DNA from: Bacteroidota bacterium
GTDB taxonomy: Bacteria > Bacteroidota > Bacteroidia > B-17B0 > Aurantibacillaceae
Assembly: GCA_020162035.1 (NCBI GenBank)
Contig: JAIUNM010000001.1
Coordinates: 124,001-188,000 of the forward strand
Length of the DNA: 64,000 nt
Reading direction: 5' to 3'
The position numbers were made by a program, and so were the translations under genes. Below, in pieces: positions 9,423 to 18,081 of the stretch (positions within the stretch are counted from its first letter, which is position 1; each line of letters opens with the position of its first letter). The notes under the pieces are model-generated. The model was given only the letters and a program-made list of their open reading frames with translations. It did not search any database and was not told where the DNA came from.

Positions 9423-10529
9423 TTAATTTTTAACAACAACAGATGCACCTTCTTTTACTAAATCATAACCAGCAACAATTAATTTATCGCCAGTATTTAA
9501 GCCTTTTAAAACTTCTGCATAACCATTGTATTCTTTACCCAACTCAAGTTGTTTTTTCTCTACTTTGCCATTATTTTCAACCAAAGTAAAACTTCCATTA
9601 TCATCTTTTTGAATATATTTTACAGGTATATTAATTAGTGGATTTTTAGATTGATAGTCGTTTATTTTTATACGAGCCACCATGTTTGGTCTGTATATTT
9701 CTTTATTTTCTAATAAAACTTCTATTCCAAAAGTTCTTGTCATTGCGTTAATTGCCCTCGATGCATATCTTATTTTTGAAACAATAGAATCTTTTAAATC
9801 AGGAAAATATACAATTGTTTCGTTACCTGTATGAACTCTAGAACCATATCCTTCGGCAACATCTGCTTTAACTTTTAAGTTATTAAAATTTATTACACTT
9901 ATTGCTGGAACACCAGGTGCAATTGCTTGCCCTAATTTAATATTTACTGCATCTATTGTACCCGCAATTGGCGAAATAACTTTACTCATATTAATTTGTG
10001 TTTGTAAAGTTACTTTTTTGTTTTCTAAGCTTTCTTTATTTGTTTTGGCTTGTAAGTATTGAATTTCTGTACCAATTTTTTGATCCCATAATGCTTTTTG
10101 TTTTTCATAGATTTGTGTAACCAAATCTAAATTGGTTTGCAAATCAGCTAATTGTTGTGCTACAGCCCTTGCATCTGTTTCTGCTAAAACTTGCCCTTTA
10201 ACAACTTCATCTCCAACCTTTACATTTATTTTTGTAATTGTTCCTGGTATTTCTGATGATACAGAAACGTTTTCGTCTGCATCAACTTTACCTTGAATTT
10301 CGATATAAGATTTAAAAATTGATGGTTGAATTTCTAGTACAGAAACTTGTGTAAGATCTTTATTTACAGTTAATGTATCAGTTTTACTTAATTCGGATTG
10401 GAGTTCGGCAATTTTTGCTTCAACGTCTGTTTTTTGTTGTAAAAGTTTTTCAAGCTGAGCTTTTTTATCTTTACTGCCACATGAAGCAATTAGTGTAGTA
10501 AGGGCTAATATTAAAATTGTTTTTTGCAT
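9423..10529 (-). CDS. RND efflux periplasmic adaptor, lipoprotein
   Basis: The 368-residue protein carries a lipoprotein signal (LTTLIASC), an N-terminal coiled coil (AQLEKLLQQKTDVEAKIAELQ), a biotinyl-lipoyl half (GTITKINVKVGDEVVKGQVLAE), a helical hairpin with Gln and Lys repeats, the second lipoyl half (ISPIAGTIDAVNIKLGQAIAPG), and the beta-barrel and membrane-proximal domains. This is the membrane-fusion protein that bridges the RND pump to the TolC channel. It is 27 bases downstream of the TolC gene and 18 bases upstream of the RND gene. The length is normal and nothing odd was seen. Confidence 0.93.
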   Translation of the reverse strand: MQKTILILALTTLIASCGSKDKKAQLEKLLQQKTDVEAKIAELQSELSKTDTLTVNKDLTQVSVLEIQPSIFKSYIEIQGKVDADENVSVSSEIPGTITKINVKVGDEVVKGQVLAETDARAVAQQLADLQTNLDLVTQIYEKQKALWDQKIGTEIQYLQAKTNKESLENKKVTLQTQINMSKVISPIAGTIDAVNIKLGQAIAPGVPAISVINFNNLKVKADVAEGYGSRVHTGNETIVYFPDLKDSIVSKIRYASRAINAMTRTFGIEVLLENKEIYRPNMVARIKINDYQSKNPLINIPVKYIQKDDNGSFTLVENNGKVEKKQLELGKEYNGYAEVLKGLNTGDKLIVAGYDLVKEGASVVVKN

Positions 10530-10556
10530 ATAATTGTTGTTGATATTTTAATTAAT

Positions 10557-11912
10557 TTATTTTACAAGTGTACCAGTTGCTTTTTGATAATCTATTTTAT
10601 AAACAAGAACATCATAAAGTGCGTTATAGTAGTTAATTTCGGCTTCGCGCATAGAGGTTTGTGCGTTAATTACTTCAATATTAGAGCCAATACCTTGTTG
10701 GTATTTTTTAGTAGATACATTAAATACATTTTGTGCTAATTCCATATTTCGTTTATTGTTACTTAATGTTTTAAGTGCATTGTTGTATGAAATTGCTGCT
10801 GTACTTGCTTCAAATTGCGAAGCTAGTTCTATATTTTTTAAATTATTTTGATTTTTTTGAGAAGTGATTTTTGATTGTTGTATTTTATAATGTCTTTGTA
10901 AACCATCAAATATATTAATGTTCATTTGCACGCCAATTAAACCAATTGGGTACCATTGCTTAATTGCATTATTTTTATCATTATCAAATATGTTGGGTTC
11001 TTTACGCATAGTTTGATACTGGTATGAACCATAAGCTGCAAGTGTAGGTAAATAACCCCACTTTAATCTTTTCACATCAATATCATAAAGTTTTTGTTGG
11101 GCGTTTAGTATTTGATATTCATTTCTGTTACTTATATCTATATTGCTTGTAGACATTTCTTTGTCTAAACCTTCTGTTGCAACTAAACTATCTGTTAACA
11201 AAATAGGCTCGTTTAATTTATAACCCATTTGAAATTTTAACATGTTTTCTCCAATTTTAAGCATTTCAACAACTTTTTGTTTTTCAACAGATAAATTGTT
11301 TTTGGCAACCTCTAAGCGTTCAACATCAATTAACTCAACAAATCCTTGTTTATTTAATGCGCTTACTTCTGAATAATTTTTTTCGAGTTTTTCAATATTA
11401 GCATCTATTAATTTTAAACGTTCTTTATTAACTAAAACACCATAATATGCTTTACTTACTTGAGCAACTAAATCTGTTTTACTTCTATTTACATTTATGC
11501 GTGATAAATTAATTAATTCTTTAGAAGCTTTTAAACCAAATAAATAATCGGCACTAAATAGTAATTGATTGGCACTAATTCCACCTGTTGCATTGTACTG
11601 AGTACCAAATTTAACAGCCGCATAAGTATTAGGTGGAGCAAGTGGACTAAATGCACTTAAAGGGATAATAGAAGTTGGCAATTCTAGGTAATCTTTAAAA
11701 TCAAAACTACCATTAATTTGTGGTAAACCTAATCCTAAAACTTCGTTTCTTTTGTAAACAGTAGATTGTAAATCTAATTCTGAATTTAACTGACTTGGGC
11801 TATTTTTAACTGCAAACTCTATTGCTTGTTGTAAAGTGTAATTATTTTGTTGTTGTGCAAAATATTGAGTTATACACAATGTTGTAAATAAAATACTAAG
11901 TTTTATTTTCAT
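10557..11912 (-). CDS. TolC-family outer-membrane efflux channel
   Basis: The 451-residue protein starts with a signal peptide (ending ITQYFAQQ) and then shows two OEP-type repeats, each opening with a helix such as NYTLQQAIEFAVKNSPSQLNS and containing long Gln/Asn/Lys-rich helices for the periplasmic tunnel. It forms the trimeric outer-membrane exit duct of the tripartite pump. The gene is separated from the TetR gene by a single base, so it is cotranscribed with its regulator. No lipobox is present. Confidence 0.92.
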   Translation of the reverse strand: MKIKLSILFTTLCITQYFAQQQNNYTLQQAIEFAVKNSPSQLNSELDLQSTVYKRNEVLGLGLPQINGSFDFKDYLELPTSIIPLSAFSPLAPPNTYAAVKFGTQYNATGGISANQLLFSADYLFGLKASKELINLSRINVNRSKTDLVAQVSKAYYGVLVNKERLKLIDANIEKLEKNYSEVSALNKQGFVELIDVERLEVAKNNLSVEKQKVVEMLKIGENMLKFQMGYKLNEPILLTDSLVATEGLDKEMSTSNIDISNRNEYQILNAQQKLYDIDVKRLKWGYLPTLAAYGSYQYQTMRKEPNIFDNDKNNAIKQWYPIGLIGVQMNINIFDGLQRHYKIQQSKITSQKNQNNLKNIELASQFEASTAAISYNNALKTLSNNKRNMELAQNVFNVSTKKYQQGIGSNIEVINAQTSMREAEINYYNALYDVLVYKIDYQKATGTLVK

Positions 11913-11913
11913 A

Positions 11914-12531
11914 TTAATCTTCTTCGATGTTTTTATATTTATTTATTAATCTATGGCCTTTTAATGTACAAACACCATATAAAAAATGCTCGGTAAATGC
12001 AGTATGAATTTCTATTATTCCATACTGATTATGAGGCATTCGCTTTCCATTCATGGCAAGTTCTATTAACTCAACCCTTAATCTTGATAATAATTTTAAA
12101 TTAATATCTAACCTTATGTATCCTTCTTTTTGACCTTTAATAAGTGAATTTTCTACACTTTTTAAAACAAAATCATTTTTAAAATTTAAAAAAAGTTTCC
12201 ACGTTTCGGGGTAATATTTATTTAACTCGTAAAACAAAATTGGATTTATTTTAGAGAAAAATTCGCGCATGTTTTCCATTAAGTTAAATAATTCATGAAC
12301 CACATTAGTTGATTCTGATTGAGATTTTTGAATAATGCATTTATCTTCCTTTAGAGTTAGTTCAACCAAATTATGAATCATAGTATCTTTATCTTTAAAG
12401 TATTGGTAAATAGTTTTTTTACTTACAGATAAATGCTTAGCAATATCATCCATTGTAACGTTTTTAATACCGTACTTAAAAAAAAGCTGCTCTGCTCCTT
12501 TTAAAATTTTTATTGCATTTTCATCGGTCAT
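11914..12531 (-). CDS. TetR-family repressor of the efflux operon
   Basis: The first 50 residues form a typical TetR helix-turn-helix (GIKNVTMDDIAKHLSVSKKTIYQYFKDKD). The rest is an all-helical ligand and dimerisation domain. The ORF could begin at 12,549, but the Met at 12,531 (MTDENAIKILKGAEQLFFKYG) gives the usual short lead before the first helix and is preferred. It heads the operon with the TolC, adaptor and RND genes, and an 8+8 inverted repeat lies 25 bases upstream of the chosen start, so negative autoregulation of the whole operon is likely. The ligand is unknown. Confidence 0.88.
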   Translation of the reverse strand: MTDENAIKILKGAEQLFFKYGIKNVTMDDIAKHLSVSKKTIYQYFKDKDTMIHNLVELTLKEDKCIIQKSQSESTNVVHELFNLMENMREFFSKINPILFYELNKYYPETWKLFLNFKNDFVLKSVENSLIKGQKEGYIRLDINLKLLSRLRVELIELAMNGKRMPHNQYGIIEIHTAFTEHFLYGVCTLKGHRLINKYKNIEED

Positions 12532-12555
12532 TTTCAAAATCGAGCACAAAACTAT

Positions 12556-12583
12556 GGAAACTTTTATTGTTTTACAAGTTTCC
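12556..12583. promoter_or_regulatory. Putative TetR operator
   Basis: The arms GGAAACTT (12,556-12,563) and AAGTTTCC (12,576-12,583) are exact reverse complements separated by 12 bases. The site lies in the 89-base gap between the divergent TetR start and the M23 peptidase start. Size and position fit a TetR dimer site; it may also touch expression of the peptidase gene. Confidence 0.65.
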
Positions 12584-12620
12584 TAATAAAATTTTATATT
12601 TTTTTTGCATCTTTACAAAA

Positions 12621-13493
12621 TTGGTAGACAAAAAGCTAAATAAATGGCAAAAATTTAAAAAATGGCTTAAAAGCAGGTATCGTTTTGTAATACTTAATGA
12701 TACTACTTTTGGAGAAAGTTTTTCAATAAAATTAAGTCCGGCCGGTATAATTATTGGTGTTGCCGCAATAACAATTGTAATGACTACTTTGGTAATAAGC
12801 TTTGTTGCATTTACTCCTTTAAGAGAATATATACCAGGGTATGGTAATATTACTGAAAGAAAATTAATTGTTAATTTAAGTAATAAGGCTGATTCAATTG
12901 ACAATGTATTAGCATCGAGAGATGTATATATGCAAACTTTACTTAATGTATTAAACGAAACACACGAAACAAAAACCGAAAAACCGTTAAAAGATACAAG
13001 TGGGAAATACAAAAATGTTAATACAACTGTAGGTCAAAACGATAAAAATTTCAGAAATGATTATGAAAACAATCAGTTAAAAACAAGTGTGGCAATTAAA
13101 AATGTAAAACTAAGCGGGATATCTGATCTAGTTTTTTTTCAACCAGTTACAGGTTTAGTTAGCGAATCTTTTAATTTAAAAAACAAACATTTTGGGGTTG
13201 ATATAGTTACAAAAGAAAATGAATTAGTAAAAAGTACATTAGATGGTGTAATAATATATAATGGATTTAGCTCTCAAGATGGTTTTGTAATTCATATTCA
13301 ACACAGTAACAATTTGGTTAGTATTTACAAACATTTAAGTAGCTCATTAAAACAATTAGGCAGCAGAGTAAAATGTGGCGAAACCATAGGCTCTGTTGGC
13401 AATTCAGGAGAATTAAGTAAAGGGCCACATTTGCATTTTGAATTGTGGTATAATGGGTATGCAATAAATCCACAAGATATAATTGCATTTTAA
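12621..13493 (+). CDS. M23-family (LytM-type) peptidase, membrane anchored
   Basis: The C-terminal domain carries the LytM metallopeptidase motifs HFGVD (zinc His and Asp) and GPHLHFELW, so it should cut peptidoglycan cross-bridges or act as an activator of amidases. The N-terminus has a basic cytoplasmic stretch with RYRFVILND, then one membrane helix (about residues 40-62), a coil region and the periplasmic peptidase. Bacteroidota relatives begin right before the KKW-K-RYRFVILND segment, so I choose the TTG at 12,621 rather than the upstream ATG at 12,513, which lies inside the TetR gene. The following kinase gene starts about 70 bases later. Confidence 0.82.
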   Translation: MVDKKLNKWQKFKKWLKSRYRFVILNDTTFGESFSIKLSPAGIIIGVAAITIVMTTLVISFVAFTPLREYIPGYGNITERKLIVNLSNKADSIDNVLASRDVYMQTLLNVLNETHETKTEKPLKDTSGKYKNVNTTVGQNDKNFRNDYENNQLKTSVAIKNVKLSGISDLVFFQPVTGLVSESFNLKNKHFGVDIVTKENELVKSTLDGVIIYNGFSSQDGFVIHIQHSNNLVSIYKHLSSSLKQLGSRVKCGETIGSVGNSGELSKGPHLHFELWYNGYAINPQDIIAF

Positions 13494-13563
13494 TTTACCT
13501 AAAAAAAACAACAGTTTACCTCAAAAAAATAAGTTTAAAAAAAATTGTTCCTTAAATTTGTTT

Positions 13564-14598
13564 ATGAATTTATTTAAAAATAAATTTTTATTACATGTAG
13601 CTTTTATACTAATATTTATAATTTATGAAATATTTACTATTCCTTTTATAGATATAAATACAGTTTTTAATAATCCATTAATTGTTTCAGATTTAATTTA
13701 TCAAATTTTACTAATTGTTGTATTTTATATAAACTATTTTTATTTAATTGAAAAGTTCTATTTACAAAAAAAACACATAATATATTTTATCACTGTTATT
13801 ATAGTGTTTATATTAATACTAATAATAGAAAATTTAAGCATTAATTACTTTTATGATTTAAATCAAACAAATTTCGAACATTTCGAACCCCCTTTTTACC
13901 CACACAAACCAAAATTTATGTTTTGGCCCTTTGACAAAAAACTACATTTATATTTAATTATTGTATTAATAGCACTTATAATAAAAGTAAGAGTGCATTT
14001 AAGGCAAGTTGAAATTGAAAAAACAAATTATGAGCTTTCAAATTTAAAAGCTCAAATAAATCCTCATTTTTTATTTAATGCGCTTAATTCAATTTATTCT
14101 TTAGCAATTCAAAATTCAAATAAAACTGCCGACTCAATTATAAAACTATCTGAAATTATGCGTTATGTATTAAGGGATAATAGTTTAAAAATAAAATTAG
14201 AAGAAGAGTTAAATTTCATAAACCATTATTTAGAATTGCAAAAAATGAGACTTACCTCTAATGTAAATTTTATTTATGAAATTAATGGCAAACCAGAAAA
14301 TCAAAATATTGAACCTTTAATTTTTATTCCATTAATTGAAAATGCATTTAAATATGGCATAAGTACAATTGAAAATTCGAACATTTATATTAAATTTAAT
14401 ATTGAAAAAGAAAAAATTAATTTAGAAATAAAAAACACTATTGTGTCTAATAAAACGCACAACACTGAAACAACAAAAATTGGGTTAAATAATGTAAAAA
14501 AACGACTTAAGTTATTATATCCAAACAAACATCAATTAGTAATTAATTGTATAAATAATGAATTTATAATAAACCTTAATATTATAATAAATGATTAA
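13564..14598 (+). CDS. LytS-type sensor histidine kinase
   Basis: The N-terminal half has about four hydrophobic helices, and the C-terminal half has the His_kinase domain with LKAQINPHFLFNALNSIYSLA, where the His after NP is the phosphorylation site, followed by an HATPase with the N-box IENAFKYGI. It works with the adjacent LytTR regulator. The frame opens at 13,483, but the Met at 13,564 (MNLFKNKFLLHVAF) gives a short lead before the first membrane helix and does not overlap the peptidase gene. The gene overlaps the next one by eight bases, so the pair is translationally coupled. The signal sensed is unknown. Confidence 0.9.
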   Translation: MNLFKNKFLLHVAFILIFIIYEIFTIPFIDINTVFNNPLIVSDLIYQILLIVVFYINYFYLIEKFYLQKKHIIYFITVIIVFILILIIENLSINYFYDLNQTNFEHFEPPFYPHKPKFMFWPFDKKLHLYLIIVLIALIIKVRVHLRQVEIEKTNYELSNLKAQINPHFLFNALNSIYSLAIQNSNKTADSIIKLSEIMRYVLRDNSLKIKLEEELNFINHYLELQKMRLTSNVNFIYEINGKPENQNIEPLIFIPLIENAFKYGISTIENSNIYIKFNIEKEKINLEIKNTIVSNKTHNTETTKIGLNNVKKRLKLLYPNKHQLVINCINNEFIINLNIIIND

Positions 14599-15256
14599 TG
14601 CAATTGCAATAGATGATGAACCATTAGCTTTAAAAATAATAGAAACTTTTTGTGAAAAATCTAATGAAGTAAATTTATTAGGCTGTTTTTCAAATGCAAA
14701 AATTGCTATGGATTTTTTAAAACAGAATAACATAGATTTAATTTTTCTCGACATCAACATGCCTGATATAAACGGAATTGATTTTGTAAAATTAATTCCG
14801 GAAGACACCTTTGTTGTGTTCACAACAGCTTATGAACAGTATGCATTACAAGGATATAACTTACATGCTATTGATTATTTATTAAAACCTATACCATTTA
14901 ATAGATTTGAATTAGCCATTAATAAAGTTAAAATTTATATAGACGGAAGCAAAGGCAAAACAAAATTTATTACAATTAGGGCCGATTATTCTGATATTAA
15001 AATTGAAATTGATTCTGTTTTATTTATTGAAGGGCTTGACGACTATATTAAATTTAATTTTAAAAATAATAAACCAATAGTTGCTAGATATACTTTAAAA
15101 TATATTCTAAATATATTGCCAAAAAATCAATTTGTTAGAGTGCATAAATCATTCATTATTAATAAAAAAGAAGTTACAAAATTAAAATCAAAATCTGTAT
15201 TTATTAATGAAACTGAAATTCCTATTGGAACAAAATATAATATTGAATACCCTTAA
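14591..15256 (+). CDS. LytTR-family response regulator
   Basis: This 221-residue protein joins a receiver domain with the phosphoacceptor Asp in LIFLDINMPDINGI and the switch Thr in VVFTTAYEQYA to a C-terminal LytTR DNA-binding domain (GLDDYIKF, FVRVHKSFIINKKEV). It pairs with the LytS-type kinase upstream. Target genes are not shown, but the T9SS cargo cluster starts 110 bases downstream. Confidence 0.94.
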   Translation: MINAIAIDDEPLALKIIETFCEKSNEVNLLGCFSNAKIAMDFLKQNNIDLIFLDINMPDINGIDFVKLIPEDTFVVFTTAYEQYALQGYNLHAIDYLLKPIPFNRFELAINKVKIYIDGSKGKTKFITIRADYSDIKIEIDSVLFIEGLDDYIKFNFKNNKPIVARYTLKYILNILPKNQFVRVHKSFIINKKEVTKLKSKSVFINETEIPIGTKYNIEYP

Positions 15257-15344
15257 CAAAACAGTTATAATTTTAGTTTTAATCTAAATACCTCAAAAAA
15301 ACATCATTTCGCCTAAAAATTTATTTATAAGAAATAAAAACATA

Positions 15345-15352
15345 TACATTTG
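15345..15352 (+). promoter_or_regulatory. TAnnTTTG promoter -7 element
   Basis: TACATTTG fits the Bacteroidota -7 consensus and lies 14 bases before the ATG of the first T9SS cargo gene. No convincing TTG at -33 was found, so this is a moderate call. It would start the long + strand transcript through 23,243. Confidence 0.45.
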
Positions 15353-15366
15353 TTAAAATAAATGTT

Positions 15367-17055
15367 ATGAGAAAATTAAGTTATTGTTATCTGATTGTAC
15401 TAGTATTTTTTATAAACAATAAAATTACAAGTCAGCAATGGGATGGTTTAACCTATTACAGCAATAGTAATTCTACAATTGGCAGATTAGTTGACACTAA
15501 CTCAGCAACTATTAAAACATACAATTTTACTGGTGGCACAGGATACTCAACTCATTTTCTTCCAGGAGGAGATTTTTATAGAAGTGTTGTAAACTCAGGT
15601 AATGTATTATCTGGAGGAGGTATGACAGGCAGGATCCAAAAACTAGATTATAACGGAACAATACTTTGGGATTACACCTATTCATCATCAACATATTGTT
15701 TGCACCACGATATTTGCCCAATGCCTAATGGCAATGTGTTAGTTATAAGTTATGATGTTAAAACTGCAACAGATGTTACCAATGCTGGTGGAACATTTGT
15801 AGGTTCTATGTGGTCAGAAAAAATTATGGAGTTAAAGCCTGTTGGAACAAATTCAGCAGTAGTTGTATGGGAATGGAAAGTTTGGGATCATTTGGTTCAA
15901 AATGTCAATTCAAGTGCGGCTAACTACCAAACATCAATTGTAAATAATCCTCAACTGCTTAATATAAATTATAGCGCTAAAAAAGATTGGTTACACATGA
16001 ATGGTGTTGATTACAATCCAATTTTAGACCAAATAGCTATCAGTTCTCATAACTTAAATGAGTGGTACATAATTGATCATAGCACCACAACGGCTGAAGC
16101 TGCTAGTCATATTGGGGGTAATTCTAATAAAGGTGGGGATATTTTATATAGATGGGGTAATCCAGCTGCTTATAGTGCTCCAGGTTCTACTATTCTTAAT
16201 GTTACACATGATGTACATTGGGTTAAAGAAGGAATACCTTCAGAAGGTGATTTAGTTGGTGTTAATAATAGAGGTGTTACATCGCCATCAAGTAAAACAA
16301 CAATTGATAAGATAACAAGTACTCGTGTAAACTACAATTACTCTTACACAGCAGGAACTGCGTTTTTACCAACAACCTATAACGCAAGACACACATCAAC
16401 AGGCTATTCAAGTAACATGGGAAGCTCAAATCAATTTCCAAATGGTAATCAAATGATTTGTTTAGCTATGCTTGGTTCTATTTACGAAATTAATTCGGCT
16501 GGTACAATATTATGGACACTAAACACAAGCGGTTCATGCGCGCAATCTCATAGATATTCGTTATGTTACTTAACAAACCCTGCTCCATCTCAACCAACAA
16601 TTAGTTTATCAGGCATCGATTTAGTTTCAACACCAGCAACCACTTATCAATGGTACGTAAATGGAAATTTAATTCCGGCAGCAACTAATCAAACAATTAC
16701 ACCAAGTACAAACGGTGTTTACGTTGTAAGAACAACAGACGTAAATGGTTGTGTTTATGTATATTCGGCTGGTTATTTAGTTGGCCAAATTCCTACAGGA
16801 ATAACCTCATACCAAAAAAGTAAACAATTAATTATTTACCCTAATCCAAGTAATGGTATATTTAATATATTAAATAATAATCCATTAATTACACAAATTA
16901 ATTATACTATTTATGATTTATCAGGTAAACAAATAATTAATCAAAAAAACAATTCAGTTATTGATTTAACAGATTATCAAGAAGGGATTTATATAGTAAA
17001 AATTCAAACAAACGAGTCTCAAGTAGAAACATTCAAATTAAATAATATTAAATAA
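15367..17055 (+). CDS. Secreted aryl-sulfotransferase-like protein with T9SS sorting domain
   Basis: The 562-residue protein has a signal peptide, then a beta-propeller-like domain of the ASST type with repeated Trp/His motifs (LHHDICPMPNGNVL, WLHMNGVDYNP, HDVHWVKEG, NARHTSTGYSSN), and ends with a T9SS type A sorting domain (YPNPSNGIFNILNN ... EGIYIVKIQTN). ASST enzymes move sulfate between phenols by a His intermediate; several conserved-looking His residues are present but I cannot say which one is catalytic. An immunoglobulin-like linker (TYQWYVNGNLIPAATNQTI) precedes the sorting domain. It should be exported across the outer membrane and attached to the cell surface or released. Confidence 0.85.
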   Translation: MRKLSYCYLIVLVFFINNKITSQQWDGLTYYSNSNSTIGRLVDTNSATIKTYNFTGGTGYSTHFLPGGDFYRSVVNSGNVLSGGGMTGRIQKLDYNGTILWDYTYSSSTYCLHHDICPMPNGNVLVISYDVKTATDVTNAGGTFVGSMWSEKIMELKPVGTNSAVVVWEWKVWDHLVQNVNSSAANYQTSIVNNPQLLNINYSAKKDWLHMNGVDYNPILDQIAISSHNLNEWYIIDHSTTTAEAASHIGGNSNKGGDILYRWGNPAAYSAPGSTILNVTHDVHWVKEGIPSEGDLVGVNNRGVTSPSSKTTIDKITSTRVNYNYSYTAGTAFLPTTYNARHTSTGYSSNMGSSNQFPNGNQMICLAMLGSIYEINSAGTILWTLNTSGSCAQSHRYSLCYLTNPAPSQPTISLSGIDLVSTPATTYQWYVNGNLIPAATNQTITPSTNGVYVVRTTDVNGCVYVYSAGYLVGQIPTGITSYQKSKQLIIYPNPSNGIFNILNNNPLITQINYTIYDLSGKQIINQKNNSVIDLTDYQEGIYIVKIQTNESQVETFKLNNIK

Positions 17056-17064
17056 TAAACCAAA

Positions 17065-18081
17065 ATGAAAAAAATAACCGCATTACTTTGCCTAATATTA
17101 TTAGTTTCAAATTTATCTGCTAAAAAAGTAAAATTTGCAGTTGATATGGCTACCCATTCTATTAGCCCTAATGGAATACATTTAATAAGTAATTTTCAAT
17201 CAACATTAGGCTTAGGATCTGATTGGGATCCAGGAACATTGCAAATGCTTCAGCAAGGTAGTACAACTATTTATACCGTTATAGTTAATTTACCAGCCTT
17301 TAAAGCATATGAATTTAAATTTGTAAATGGAAACCAAACTTATGAAGCAGAATTTGTTCCTGAAAAATCAAGAGTAGAAGATGTAGGATTTGGGAATGAC
17401 AACAGATGGATATATTTAGATTCTTTGGCAAATGATACAACTTATATGGGTGCAATACCATTTGCTGGTAATGCCCCCGTTGGATTAAAATTAATTCGAT
17501 ATAAAGTTACTACAAGTAATGTAAATCCTGTATCGTCGCAAAGTATACATGTTGGCACAAGTTATCAAACTCCAAATTTTAATCCTGCAACCATACGCTT
17601 ACATTCATTCGGAAATAATTTACATGAAATAATAAATTATGTTTCAGCAGGTACTTATACATATAATTTTTTTAATGGAAATACAGCTATTACAACTGAA
17701 ACAGTTCAAAGTCCATGTGCAAATAATGGCAAACGTGTTGTAGTTTTAAATACAGATTCTGTTTTAACAACTGTATGCTTTTCGGGGTGTGGAAGTAATT
17801 GTCCTGCAGTTATAGGTATTAACGAGATTAGTAAAAATAAACTAAACTTAAAGCTATACCCAATACCAAGTAATTCATTTTTAAATATTGAAACAGAAAT
17901 TGAAAACGAAGTAGAAATTACAATTTACAATCAATTTGGCCAGTTATTAGAAAATAAAAAAGTTGAAAACGGAAAACTTATTTCTATTAATACATCTAAT
18001 TTTTTAAATGGTAATTATTTTGTAAGAGTTAATAATTTAAAAGGTAATAGCGCAACTACGGCAATAATAATTGCTCACTAA
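17065..18081 (+). CDS. T9SS-secreted protein with a starch-binding-like (E-set/CBM) domain
   Basis: The 338-residue product has a signal peptide and a domain of the form VKFAVDMATHSISPNGIHL ... SDWDPGTLQML ... YEFKFVNGNQ, which resembles the CBM20/CBM48-type sandwich often seen in secreted Bacteroidota proteins. A Cys pair region (CFSGCGSNCPAV) precedes the C-terminal T9SS sorting domain (LKLYPIPSNSFLNIE ... NGNYFVRV). The ligand is unknown. It sits nine bases after the ASST-like gene and ends directly at the CotH gene, so all three are cotranscribed and share the same export route. Confidence 0.75.
   Translation: MKKITALLCLILLVSNLSAKKVKFAVDMATHSISPNGIHLISNFQSTLGLGSDWDPGTLQMLQQGSTTIYTVIVNLPAFKAYEFKFVNGNQTYEAEFVPEKSRVEDVGFGNDNRWIYLDSLANDTTYMGAIPFAGNAPVGLKLIRYKVTTSNVNPVSSQSIHVGTSYQTPNFNPATIRLHSFGNNLHEIINYVSAGTYTYNFFNGNTAITTETVQSPCANNGKRVVVLNTDSVLTTVCFSGCGSNCPAVIGINEISKNKLNLKLYPIPSNSFLNIETEIENEVEITIYNQFGQLLENKKVENGKLISINTSNFLNGNYFVRVNNLKGNSATTAIIIAH

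Noticed and set aside
12513..12620. Longer M23 peptidase start at the ATG at 12,513
   Set aside because: It would overlap the TetR gene and its operator, and the added residues do not look like the family; the TTG at 12,621 fits the conserved N-terminus.
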